DNA from: Streptomyces sp. NRRL S-118
GTDB lineage: Bacteria; Actinomycetota; Actinomycetes; Streptomycetales; Streptomycetaceae
Assembly: GCF_000716335.1 (NCBI RefSeq)
Contig: NZ_KL591010.1
Span: forward strand, 81,663-133,082
Length of the DNA stretch: 51,420 nucleotides
Reading direction: 5' to 3'
The translations under genes and the position numbers were made by a program. Within the stretch, counting starts at the first letter, position 1. Each line of letters opens with the position of its first letter. The notes below the pieces were generated by a model. It saw only the letters and a list, made by a program, of their open reading frames with translations, did not search any database and was not told the origin of the DNA. This document shows positions 27,493 through 35,105 of the stretch, piece after piece.

Positions 27493-29055
27493 ATGCGTGA
27501 AGAGGCGCTGCTCGCGGCCTTCCTGTCGGTGGTCGGCGCGACGTCCTTATGGGCGGTGTGGGCGCGGCGGTTCCACGCCCGCGACACCCTGCCCTCGCTG
27601 GAGGGCTGGGCCCTCGCCGACCGTTCCCTGGGGACCCTGTGGACCTGGCTGCTGCTGGGCGGCACCGTCTTCACCGCCTACACCTTCGCCGCCGTCCCGG
27701 GTCTGGTGTACGGCGACGGGGCCTCCGGCTTCTTCGCCCTGCCGTACACGGTGATCGTCTGGCCACTGGCCTTCGTCCTGCTGCCGCGGCTGTGGGCGGT
27801 GGCCCGCGCCCACGGCCACGTCACGGTGGCCGACTTCGTCCGGGGGCGCTACGGCTCTCCCTCCCTGGCCCTCGCGGTGGCCCTCACCGGGATCCTGGCC
27901 ACGCTTCCCTACCTGGCCCTCCAACTGGTCGGGCTGCGGGCGGTGCTGACGGTGAGCGGGCTCTACCCCCGCGGCCCCGCGGGTGATCTGGCGCTGGTCG
28001 CGCTGTTCGCGGTGCCGGCCCTGGCGTCGTACCGCTACGGGCTGCGGGCCCCCACCGTCATCTCGGCCCTGAAGGGCCTCCTGGTCTTCTGCTCCGCGTT
28101 CGCCGTCATGGCGCTCGTCCTCGGACGGCTGGGCGGACCCGGCCCGATGTTCGACGCCGCGGCGCTCCACCTCGCCGAGCGGGCGGCGCCGGACGCCGCG
28201 CTGGTGCCGGGTCCGCACCAGCAGGGCGCGTACGCCACGCTGGCCCTCGGTTCGGCGCTGGCCCTGCTGATGTACCCGCACGTCCTCACCGCCGCGTTCG
28301 CCGCGTCGGGCGCGGGCACCCTGCGCCGGGCATCGGTCGCGCTGCCGGCCTGGACCGCTGTGCTCGCCCTGTTCGGGCTCCTGGGCGTCGCGGCCCTGGC
28401 GGCCGGCATCCACACGCCGCCCGGCCGCGCCGAGGAGGCCGTACCGCTGCTGGTCGGCTCGTTCCTGCCGGCGGTCCTGGCGGGGCTGGTGCTCGGAGCG
28501 CTCGCCGTCGGGGCGCTCGTCCCGGCCGCCGTGATGTCGATCGCCGCCGCGTCCCTGTTCGTACGCAACGTCTACGTCGAGTACCTGCAGCCGACCGCCA
28601 CGCCGAAGCGGCAGGTGCGGATCGCGCGTGCGGTGTCGCTGGTGATGAAGGTCGCCGCGGTGGCCTTCGCCGTCTGGCTGCGCGACCAGGACGCCATCAA
28701 CCTGCAACTGCTCGGAGGAGTCTGGATCCTTCAAATCTTCCCCGCCGTCGCCGGCGGACTGCTGACGCGACGGCTGCACGAACGCGCCCTGCTGGCCGGA
28801 TGGGGCACGGGCATGGTCGCCGGCACCACCCTGGTCGTCGGCCACGGGTTCTCCTCCGTGGTGCCCCTCCCCTTCGGCGGCCGGGAGCTGGAGGTCTACA
28901 CCGGCCTCGCCGCCTTCCTGCTCAATGTCGCGGTCGCCGTGGTCCTCACCACGGTGTTCGACCGCCTCGGTCCACCCCGCGGTGCCGCAACCACCGCCCT
29001 GCCGCAACGCCCGGCCGCCGGGCGCCGCACGACGAGAGGAACGAGCAGCCCATGA
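27493..29055 (+). CDS. Sodium:solute symporter (SSS), monocarboxylate-permease type, paralogue B
   Basis: 520-residue, about 13-helix SSS transporter beginning MREEALLAAFLSVVGATSLW. Family blocks match paralogue A almost position for position: SLEGWALADRSLGTLWTWLL, HGHVTVADFVRGRYGS, TAAFAASGAGTLRRAS and RDQDAINLQLLGGVWILQIF. Preceded by a DUF3311 gene, it probably carries pyruvate or another short monocarboxylate with Na+. ATG 27493 has a G-rich site. Its 3' end overlaps the sigma-factor start by four bases, suggesting read-through into the sigma gene. Confidence 0.88.
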   Translation: MREEALLAAFLSVVGATSLWAVWARRFHARDTLPSLEGWALADRSLGTLWTWLLLGGTVFTAYTFAAVPGLVYGDGASGFFALPYTVIVWPLAFVLLPRLWAVARAHGHVTVADFVRGRYGSPSLALAVALTGILATLPYLALQLVGLRAVLTVSGLYPRGPAGDLALVALFAVPALASYRYGLRAPTVISALKGLLVFCSAFAVMALVLGRLGGPGPMFDAAALHLAERAAPDAALVPGPHQQGAYATLALGSALALLMYPHVLTAAFAASGAGTLRRASVALPAWTAVLALFGLLGVAALAAGIHTPPGRAEEAVPLLVGSFLPAVLAGLVLGALAVGALVPAAVMSIAAASLFVRNVYVEYLQPTATPKRQVRIARAVSLVMKVAAVAFAVWLRDQDAINLQLLGGVWILQIFPAVAGGLLTRRLHERALLAGWGTGMVAGTTLVVGHGFSSVVPLPFGGRELEVYTGLAAFLLNVAVAVVLTTVFDRLGPPRGAATTALPQRPAAGRRTTRGTSSP

Positions 29056-29675
29056 AGCGGACCCGCCAGGACGTCATCTCCTCGTTGCCGTCGACCGCCA
29101 CCCGGAGGGCGCACGGAGAAGGCGATGCGCCCGGGGCCGCCCAGGCGCCCCTGGTCGACCTGGCCGAACTGGAGCGGGAGGCCGGGCTGTCCCGGTTGTT
29201 CGACCTCCACTACGCCTCGATGCTGCGCCTCGCCACCCTCCTCGGTGCCGACGACCCGGAGAACATCGTGGCCGAGGCGTACTACCAGATCTACCGAAAA
29301 TGGCGTAAGTTGCGGGATTCCAGCTCCGCGGAGGCATACCTGCGCTCCGTCGTGTGCAACCTGACCCGCATGCGCATCCGCCACCTCCAGGTCGTCCGCA
29401 AGCACGTGGAGACACCGGACGCCGCCGTCGCCCCCGCCGATGCCTCGGCGGCCTCGGCGGAGGCGTCCGCGCTGCTCCGTGACGACCAGCGCTTCCTCGT
29501 GGCCGCCCTGCGCAAACTGCCGACGCGGCAGCGCGAGGCGCTCGTCCTGCGGCACTGGCTCGGGCTGAAGGAGTCGGAGATCGCGGCGGCGATGGGTATA
29601 TCGTGCGGTTCTGTCAAGACGCATACCGCACGCGGAATTGCCGCCCTCACCCAGGCGATGGAGGCCCGACGATGA
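29052..29675 (+). CDS. ECF sigma factor, SigE/SigK-like
   Basis: 207-residue ECF-type sigma factor. Region 2: FDLHYASMLRLATLLGADDP with EAYYQIYRKWRKLRD. Region 4: LRKLPTRQREALVLRHWLGL then helix-turn-helix ESEIAAAMGISCGSVKTHTA. Between the regions an Ala/Asp-rich linker contains a degenerate DASAASAEASA repeat. ATG 29052 lies at the 3' end of the symporter gene and the stop overlaps the next gene as ATGA. The two-gene layout suggests the following membrane protein modulates it. Its targets are unknown. Confidence 0.9.
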   Translation: MKRTRQDVISSLPSTATRRAHGEGDAPGAAQAPLVDLAELEREAGLSRLFDLHYASMLRLATLLGADDPENIVAEAYYQIYRKWRKLRDSSSAEAYLRSVVCNLTRMRIRHLQVVRKHVETPDAAVAPADASAASAEASALLRDDQRFLVAALRKLPTRQREALVLRHWLGLKESEIAAAMGISCGSVKTHTARGIAALTQAMEARR

Positions 29676-29977
29676 GCGATTCCCCCTCGCCGACCTCTGC
29701 CGCCGACACCGAGCGGCAGCTCCGCGAGGCCCTCGCGGCCCTGGCCGACGACGTCCACCCCGCCCCGAGCGCCTACCGCGCGGCGCGCGGCGACTGGCTG
29801 CGCCGGGAGCGCCGCCGCCGCATGGTCCTCGCCGCGCTGATCACCGTGCTGTTCACCGTGGTGACCCTGGTCGGGCTGTGGGTGCTGAACCAGGTCCCCT
29901 CCCGGCCCGGCGTCATCTTCGACGACGCCCCGCGCACCGGGCAGCACCAGCCCGCGAACCGCAGCGGGACCCCGTAG
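29672..29977 (+). CDS. Small single-pass membrane protein, possible anti-sigma partner
   Basis: 101-residue protein. An acidic N-terminus (residues ~1-35) is followed by a strongly basic stretch (LRRERRRR) directly before one TM helix (MVLAALITVLFTVVTLVGLW) and a short hydrophilic exterior tail. The topology, N-terminus in and translationally coupled to a sigma factor, fits an anti-sigma factor, but no zinc-binding HxxxCxxC motif is present. It could instead be an unrelated membrane protein co-expressed with the sigma factor. Confidence 0.75.
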   Translation: MSDSPSPTSAADTERQLREALAALADDVHPAPSAYRAARGDWLRRERRRRMVLAALITVLFTVVTLVGLWVLNQVPSRPGVIFDDAPRTGQHQPANRSGTP

Positions 29978-30527
29978 GGCCTCTCGTTTGGATCCTGCCG
30001 GGCTCGTGGTGTCCGGACACCACCCCCTGTTGTCCATGCCGGAGTAGCCGGCCTGGCCGCCGGAGCCGCCCGCGCCACCGCCGGCGCCGTTGCCTCCGCT
30101 GATCCCCGGGGCCTTGCCCCCGCCGCCCCGCTCACCGCCGGTCGCGGTGCCCGCCGCGCCCCTGCCGGGGTGCCTCCCTGCGCGACCGACGTCGCCGACA
30201 GCACAGGAGGCGAGTCGGGAGACGGAGGCCCCGGGGCAGCACGATGGCGGTGTCCCCGCCGTGGCCGGCGTCAGCGGTGCTGGTCTTGGCGGAGGCTCCG
30301 CTGGTGCCGCCGGTTCCGGCGGCGGCCCGGCGCGCACCGCCGTGCATCCGGCCGCTCCTGGTGGCATGTCCTCCCCGGACCGGGGCACCAGAGGTCGTGA
30401 CGCAGGTCCGCCCGGTCGCCCCCCTGGCCGGCGGAACCGGCGACGGCCCCGCCACCCTCCCTGTCCCGGTGGCGGGGCCGAGCCGTTCCGGTGGGTGGAT
30501 CCCGTCGCCCCGGGTACCCGGGGCGAC
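29978..30527. other. Low-complexity stretch with glycine-rich minus-strand reading frame
   Basis: About 550 bp with no gene I can support. On the minus strand it reads GGNGAGGGAGGSGGQAGYSG and, in another frame, GTSGASAKTSTADAGHGGDT, as if a Gly/Ala/Thr-rich secreted or surface protein had been broken by frameshifts. There is no start codon with a ribosome site or signal peptide. The block may be a relic, or simply GGC-rich non-coding DNA. It could hold the promoter of the next gene. Confidence 0.35.
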
Positions 30528-31223
30528 ATGATGTCGACGTCCACGCCCCACAGGCTCGCCCGTACGGCCTCCCGGTACGTGGCCCGCCGGAGGCGCGGGC
30601 CGGCGCTGCACCCGGACGGCGTGAACTGCTCCGCCGTCCTGACCGTGGCCGGGTCGGCCCACCGCGCCTGGGGCGTGCCGCTGCTGGACGAGCCCGGCAC
30701 GTACCGCGTGACGGCCCGCTGGTCGCGGGCGCTCGGGCTGCCGGAGAGCCTCCCGGACGGCTTCGGCCTGGCCCTGAGGGTGGAGGACGCGGCGGGTCCC
30801 GGGCGGCCGTGGGACCTGCTGCTCACCACCAGCGGCAGCGGGCGGCTGCTCCGCCATGTGCCCCTCCCCCGGCGCCGCCCGCTGGCGGGGCCGTACGGGA
30901 CGCTGACCGCGTACCGGGTGGGGCGGCGGACCTGCTGGCTGGCGGCCCTGCCGCGGGCGCCGCACCGTGCGGTACGAGGGGGGCTGCGCGCCGTCCAGGA
31001 GCACCTGCTCGACACCGAGGTGGTCCTGGACCTCTGCGTCGCCGCGCGGGGACAGCCGTGGCGCCCGGTCGCCGCGCTGACCGTGACACCGGTGCTGCCC
31101 TGGACGGGGACGTCCCTCGGCTACGACCCGTACCGGTGCAGCGTTCCCGGGCTCCGGCCGACCGCCCGGCTGCGTTCGCTGCGGGAGGGGGCGTACGGGG
31201 GATCCCGCGACGGGCGGCGTTGA
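30528..31223 (+). CDS. Conserved actinobacterial protein, catalase-fold-like
   Basis: 231-residue soluble protein. LHPDGVNCSAVLTVAGSA, EPGTYRVTARWSRALGLPES, GFGLALRVEDAAGPGRPWDL and LLLTTSGSGRLLRHVPLP form the core. The pattern of a beta-rich domain with LARRASRG/RWSRALGLP-type turns resembles proteins that databases loosely call phosphodiesterases and that share the catalase fold; I infer this only from memory of the pattern. No heme-ligand Tyr motif is convincing. Start chosen at the first of two adjacent ATGs. It lies upstream of a DUF1360 gene on the same strand. Confidence 0.65.
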   Translation: MMSTSTPHRLARTASRYVARRRRGPALHPDGVNCSAVLTVAGSAHRAWGVPLLDEPGTYRVTARWSRALGLPESLPDGFGLALRVEDAAGPGRPWDLLLTTSGSGRLLRHVPLPRRRPLAGPYGTLTAYRVGRRTCWLAALPRAPHRAVRGGLRAVQEHLLDTEVVLDLCVAARGQPWRPVAALTVTPVLPWTGTSLGYDPYRCSVPGLRPTARLRSLREGAYGGSRDGRR

Positions 31224-31331
31224 CCTGAGGGCGCCGCAGCCTCCCGCTTCCGGTCGCCGGGGCCACGGGAGCACGGAGGCCGGCGCGGCAGGACGTGTCA
31301 GTGGGCGGCCCCGACAGCGAAGGTGGCAAGC

Positions 31332-31847
31332 ATGGTGGAACTGTTGCGACGCATCCGCCGGGACTACTCCCACGGGGAGGACCGGCCGCTGGGCGGCTAC
31401 GTGGCGGCCCTGACGGCGTTCGGCGCGTACGCGTCGGCGTGGGCGGCGGCCGTCCGGCTGACCGGCGCGGCGCTCCCGGAGCGGCCCCGGCCGGGCGACA
31501 TCGCGCTCACGTCCGTGGCGACGTTCCGGCTGAGCCGGTTGCTGACGAAGAGCGCGGTCACCAGTCCGATGCGCGCGGCGTTCACCACGTACCAGGGACC
31601 GCAGGGGCCGGCCGAGCTGAGCGAGGCCCCGCGGGAGGACGGCCACGAGGCGGCGGGCGAACTGCTGACGTGCCCCTTCTGCATGAGCGTCTGGGTGGCG
31701 ACCGCGTTCACCGCCGGGCAGGCCCTGTGGCCGCGGGGCACCCGGGCCGTGATGGCGGCCCTGGCGGCGACGGCGGCCGCGGACGCGCTCCAGCTGTCGT
31801 ACAGCATGCTGACGGACCGGGCCACGCGCGGGGCCGGGAGGGACTGA
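31332..31847 (+). CDS. DUF1360 membrane protein
   Basis: 171-residue protein of the DUF1360 family. Diagnostic features are LTSVATFRLSRLLTKSAVTS and the cysteine pair ELLTCPFCMSVWVATAFTAG in the C-terminal half, surrounded by two or three hydrophobic helices. An acidic loop (ELSEAPREDGHEAAG) lies before the cysteines. It resembles sporulation-associated YjcA-type proteins of Bacillus; role unknown. I chose ATG 31332; GTG 31323 is an in-frame alternative. It follows the catalase-fold-like gene by 108 bp and may be co-transcribed. Confidence 0.85.
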   Translation: MVELLRRIRRDYSHGEDRPLGGYVAALTAFGAYASAWAAAVRLTGAALPERPRPGDIALTSVATFRLSRLLTKSAVTSPMRAAFTTYQGPQGPAELSEAPREDGHEAAGELLTCPFCMSVWVATAFTAGQALWPRGTRAVMAALAATAAADALQLSYSMLTDRATRGAGRD

Positions 31848-31879
31848 CGCGCGGACCGTGTCACGCGGCGGAGGCCGCC

Positions 31880-32070
31880 GGTGCGCCGGTGCCGGTGCGG
31901 CCGCTCCGCCCTCCGCGGGCGGCGATCCGACGGCCCGGGCGGCGGAGGCCGGACGCGGCGAGCACCGCCGGTGCCGGTCCGGCACCCGCACCGGCACGGC
32001 CGCTCGGTCCTCAGCGGGCGGCGGTCAGACGGCCCGGCGGCGGAGGCCGACCGCGGCGAGCACCGCGCCC
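31880..32070. repeat. Diverged tandem duplication of about 100 bp
   Basis: Two similar blocks follow each other. The first includes GCGGCCGCTCCGCC, GACGGCCCGGG and GCGGCGAGCACCGC at 31895-31969; the second carries the same landmarks at 32000-32068, offset about 99 bp. The second copy encodes the last residues of an MFS relic on the minus strand, so a 3' gene end has been copied once. Confidence 0.65.
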
Positions 32071-32175
32071 ACCACGGTCAGTACGGCGTTGACGAGGACG
32101 GCGGTGTGCACGCCGCTCATGAAGGCCTGGGTGCTGCCCTCGACGACCGCGGCCCTCAGCCCGGCAGGTCGACAT
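32025..32175 (-). pseudogene. C-terminal remnant of an MFS drug transporter
   Basis: The minus strand ends in VVEGSTQAFMSGVHTAVLVN followed by AVLTVVGAVLAAVGLRRRAV and a stop. This is the typical final helix and basic tail of a 14-helix (DHA2/EmrB-type) exporter. Nothing upstream continues it: the next 30 bases lead straight into the 3' end of the aminotransferase gene. Only about 45 of some 480 residues remain. It suggests a deletion between an exporter gene and the aminotransferase gene. Confidence 0.75.
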
Positions 32176-32209
32176 ACCCATTTTCCCGCCGGGGCCCGCG
32201 CCGGCTCCT

Positions 32210-33385
32210 TCAGCTCATGGCGGCGCAGGGCTGCTCCAGCACCGCCGCGACGCCCTGGGCGAGGCAGGGGATCCGGTGGGCCGGGACGCCCGCGATGTTG
32301 ATGCGCCCCGAGTCCGTGCCGTAGATGGCGAACCGCCGGCGCAGCTCGCGCATCCCGTCCGGTGACAGCGGCAGCGTCGAGAACATGCCCTTCTGCCGCG
32401 CCAGGGACCGCGCGTGCGCCACGTGGCCCAGCGTGTCCAGGTGGGCGACGAGGTCGGCGCGGTTGGCCGCGATCCGGGCCCGCATGTCGTCGAGTTCGGC
32501 CCGCCAGGCGGCCCGCAGCCCGTCGTCCTCCAGGATGGCGGTGACGACGGCGGCGCCGTGCTCGGGCGGCATGGAGTACAGCGTGCGGGCGGCGTTCTGC
32601 AGGGCGGTCTCGACGTTGCGCAGGGCGGCGCGCGAGGGGCCGAGGACCACGGCGCAGCCCGTGCGGTCGCTGTAGAGGCCGAAGTTCTTGGAGCAGCTGA
32701 TGGCGATCAGCATCTCGGGGACGCGGTCCGCCAGCATCCGGGTGGCCCACAGGTCCGCCTCCAGGCCGTCGCCGAGGCCGTGGTACGCCAGGTCGACGAA
32801 GGGGACCCAGCCGTTCCGTACGGCCAGCGCGGCCAGCGCCTCCCACTCGTCGCGGGTCGGGTCGACGCCGGTGGGGTTGTGGCAGCAGCCCTGGAGCAGG
32901 ACCACGTCGTCCCGGCGGGCGTCCGGCAGGTCGCGCAGCGGGTCGCTCCAGTCGTACGTGCGTACCGTCAGGCCCGCGGCCTCCAGGATGGGCCGGTGGT
33001 TGACGTAGGCGGGGTCGCTGATCCAGACCGTGGTGCCGGGCCGGGTCCGGCGTATCAGGTCGGCCAGCAGGCGCAGCGCTCCGGTGCCCGCGACGGTCTG
33101 GACGGCGGTGGCCCGGTCGGCCGGACCGCCGGTGCCCAGGACCGTGGAGACCATGGCGCGGTTGAAGGCGGTGTTGCCGGACAGCCCGCGGTACTCCTTG
33201 GAGGCGGAACGTTCCGCCAGGCGTATCTCGGCCTCGCGGACGGCGGCCATGACCGGGGTGACACCCGTGTGGTCGCGATAGACGCCGAGGACGAGGTCGA
33301 GCCGCTCGGGACGCTCGTCGGCGGCGAAGGCGGCGGCCAGCTCCCACAGCGGGTCGGCGGGCGGGGCGGGCAGGAGTTCAAGCAC
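32210..33385 (-). CDS. Aspartate/aromatic amino acid aminotransferase
   Basis: 391-residue fold-type I aminotransferase of the AspC/TyrB subgroup. Key blocks are LVLGVYRDHTGVTPVM, TVAGTGALRLLADLIRR, LQGCCHNPTGVDPT, PFVDLAYHGLGDGLEADL and the PLP lysine K233 in ISCSKNFGLYSDRTG. The RINIAGVP ending carries the substrate-carboxylate Arg. It starts at GTG 33385, overlapping the EamA gene upstream by eight bases, so both form one operon divergent from an Lrp regulator. Together they look like an amino-acid export/transamination unit. Confidence 0.9.
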   Translation of the reverse strand: MLELLPAPPADPLWELAAAFAADERPERLDLVLGVYRDHTGVTPVMAAVREAEIRLAERSASKEYRGLSGNTAFNRAMVSTVLGTGGPADRATAVQTVAGTGALRLLADLIRRTRPGTTVWISDPAYVNHRPILEAAGLTVRTYDWSDPLRDLPDARRDDVVLLQGCCHNPTGVDPTRDEWEALAALAVRNGWVPFVDLAYHGLGDGLEADLWATRMLADRVPEMLIAISCSKNFGLYSDRTGCAVVLGPSRAALRNVETALQNAARTLYSMPPEHGAAVVTAILEDDGLRAAWRAELDDMRARIAANRADLVAHLDTLGHVAHARSLARQKGMFSTLPLSPDGMRELRRRFAIYGTDSGRINIAGVPAHRIPCLAQGVAAVLEQPCAAMS

Positions 33386-34430
33386 GGGTGGGAACCTCGG
33401 GTCGGGGGCGTCGGTTGGCGAGCGCGACGCCGGCGGTGATCAGCGGTACGCCGACGAGTACGGACAGGGTGGGTGACTCGTCGAGCAGGGGGACGGCGAG
33501 CAGGACGACGGCGACGGGGCTGAGGCTGCCGACCACGGAACTGCGCTCCGGGCCGAGCCTGCGGATGGCGAACGCGTAGAGCAGACCGGCGCACAGCCCG
33601 ACCCCGAGGCCCTGGACCACCAGGAACAGCGCGATGTCGCCGCCCGCGGCGTGCGCGAGTCCGGTGGGGAGCACTCCGGTCAGGACCAGGAGCGCGATCA
33701 CGGCGAGCGAGGGCAGGCACAGCAGACCGATCGACCCGACCGGGTCGAGGTCCACCTCGCGCAGGCCCACGGTGTAGAGCGCCCACAGCCCGCTGGCGAC
33801 CAGCAGGGTGCCGGCACCGGCCATCACGTCCGTGTCCAGCGGGACGAGGTACCGCCAGACCAGGGCGACCACGCCGACCGCGATCAGTCCGAGGCCGGCT
33901 GCCTGCGTGCCGCGGGGCAGGCCGCGCCCGCCCGCCACCATGAGCGCGGAGACGAAGAGCGGCACCATGCCTGGGACGATGGAACCGACGAACGCCGCGG
34001 AGGTGAGGGAGCCGCCGTGCATCGCCGCGAGGAAGAAGGGCACCCCGGCCCCGCAGACGATCTTCAGGGCGGGCCCCCGACGCACGGCGGCCAGCCGCCG
34101 CCTGCGCCGCCACAGCGCGGGCGCCAGCACGACGAGCGGCACGCCGAACCGCAGCAGCGCCGCGTCGGCGGGCAGCAGGGTGGAGGCGCTCAGCGCGCGG
34201 GCGCTCAGGGCGAACCCGGCCCAGATGGCCACGGTCAGCAGGAGGGCCACGAGTCCCACGCCCTGCGGCGACAGTCCGGCGAACCCCCTCCCCGCCGCGC
34301 CCGTCTCCCGGGAGGCGATCTCGGCGCGTACGGACGGGTCAGCGCCGGGCGCCGGTACGGGCTCCGCCGACGAGGCGGCAGCCGCCGCGGAGGCGGGGAC
34401 CGGCACCGCGGTCCTCGTGTTCGTCGCCAC
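33378..34430 (-). CDS. EamA/DMT-family transporter
   Basis: 350-residue drug/metabolite transporter with ten helices and two EamA repeats. Repeat one starts LVALLLTVAIWAGFALSARA and repeat two around AGAGTLLVASGLWALYTVGL; GPERSSVVGSLSPVAVVLLA is a classic final-repeat motif. An unusually long Ala/Pro-rich, hydrophilic N-terminus of ~60 residues precedes helix 1. I chose GTG 34430, which has GGAGGG seven bases upstream, over ATG 34475, which has none. Family members often export amino acids; the divergent Lrp gene is the likely regulator. Confidence 0.87.
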   Translation of the reverse strand: MATNTRTAVPVPASAAAAASSAEPVPAPGADPSVRAEIASRETGAAGRGFAGLSPQGVGLVALLLTVAIWAGFALSARALSASTLLPADAALLRFGVPLVVLAPALWRRRRRLAAVRRGPALKIVCGAGVPFFLAAMHGGSLTSAAFVGSIVPGMVPLFVSALMVAGGRGLPRGTQAAGLGLIAVGVVALVWRYLVPLDTDVMAGAGTLLVASGLWALYTVGLREVDLDPVGSIGLLCLPSLAVIALLVLTGVLPTGLAHAAGGDIALFLVVQGLGVGLCAGLLYAFAIRRLGPERSSVVGSLSPVAVVLLAVPLLDESPTLSVLVGVPLITAGVALANRRPRPEVPTRA

Positions 34431-34532
34431 CAACGTGCCCTCCAGCCTCGGCCCCGATCCAGCAGTGAGCAACATTAGGCCGGAGCGGAGGGCAGACGAT
34501 TGCTACTTCCACCCCGCGGCACCTACCTTTGG

Positions 34533-34545
34533 GGCAGAATCTGCC
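34533..34545. promoter_or_regulatory. 13-bp palindrome upstream of the Lrp gene, candidate autoregulatory site
   Basis: GGCAGA-A-TCTGCC is a perfect inverted repeat ending 15 bp before the Lrp start codon and in the short divergent promoter region shared with the EamA operon. Lrp/AsnC regulators usually bind such sites next to their own gene. The match is inferred from position only. Confidence 0.4.
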
Positions 34546-34560
34546 AAGAAAGGGCCTGCC

Positions 34561-35022
34561 ATGGACGCCGTCGACCTTCACATCATCCGAGAGCTCCAGG
34601 CGGACGGGCGGCTGTCCAACCAGGACCTCGCCGACCGGGTCCGGCTCTCCCCCTCCCCCTGCCTTCGGCGCGTGCGCCGCCTGGAGGACTCCGGCCTGAT
34701 CCGCGGGTACACCGCGATGGTCGACCAGGTGGTCTTCGGGCTGCCGATCACGGTCTTCGTGCGCGTCCGGCTGGAGCGTCACACCGCCGAGGCCGTCAAC
34801 GCCTTCGAGCAGCACGTGGGGCTCATCGAGCACATCCAGGACTGCTACCTGATGGCCGGCAGCAGCGACTACCTGCTGCGGGTCGTCATCGAGAGCCTGG
34901 AGGCGTACGAGGTGCTCGTGCGCACCCGGATCCACGCCATCCCCGGCATCGCGTCGATCGAGTCGAGCTTCGCCTTCGGCAGCGTCAAGCAGTCCCGGGT
35001 CTACCCGCGCCCCGCCTCCTGA
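34561..35022 (+). CDS. Lrp/AsnC-family transcriptional regulator
   Basis: 153-residue regulator. Residues ~1-55 are the winged helix (DLHIIRELQADGRLSNQDLA and LSPSPCLRRVRRLEDSGLI). Residues ~65-145 are the RAM ligand-binding domain (ITVFVRVRLERHTAEAVNAF, IQDCYLMAGSSDYLLRV and SIESSFAFGSVKQS). It starts at ATG 34561 and is divergent from the EamA/aminotransferase operon, which it probably controls in response to an amino acid. A small palindrome lies just upstream. Confidence 0.92.
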   Translation: MDAVDLHIIRELQADGRLSNQDLADRVRLSPSPCLRRVRRLEDSGLIRGYTAMVDQVVFGLPITVFVRVRLERHTAEAVNAFEQHVGLIEHIQDCYLMAGSSDYLLRVVIESLEAYEVLVRTRIHAIPGIASIESSFAFGSVKQSRVYPRPAS

Positions 35023-35105
35023 CGCCCGGCCACGGCTCCGGGCACTGCTGGAGGCGCGCATCATCGAAGGTGGGGGCGGAACCACGGAAGTGGTGAGGAG
35101 TCGCC

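Noticed and set aside
33378..34475. ATG 34475 as the start of the EamA gene
   Set aside because: No ribosome site there, and it would use up part of the short divergent promoter region; GTG 34430 has GGAGGG at proper spacing.
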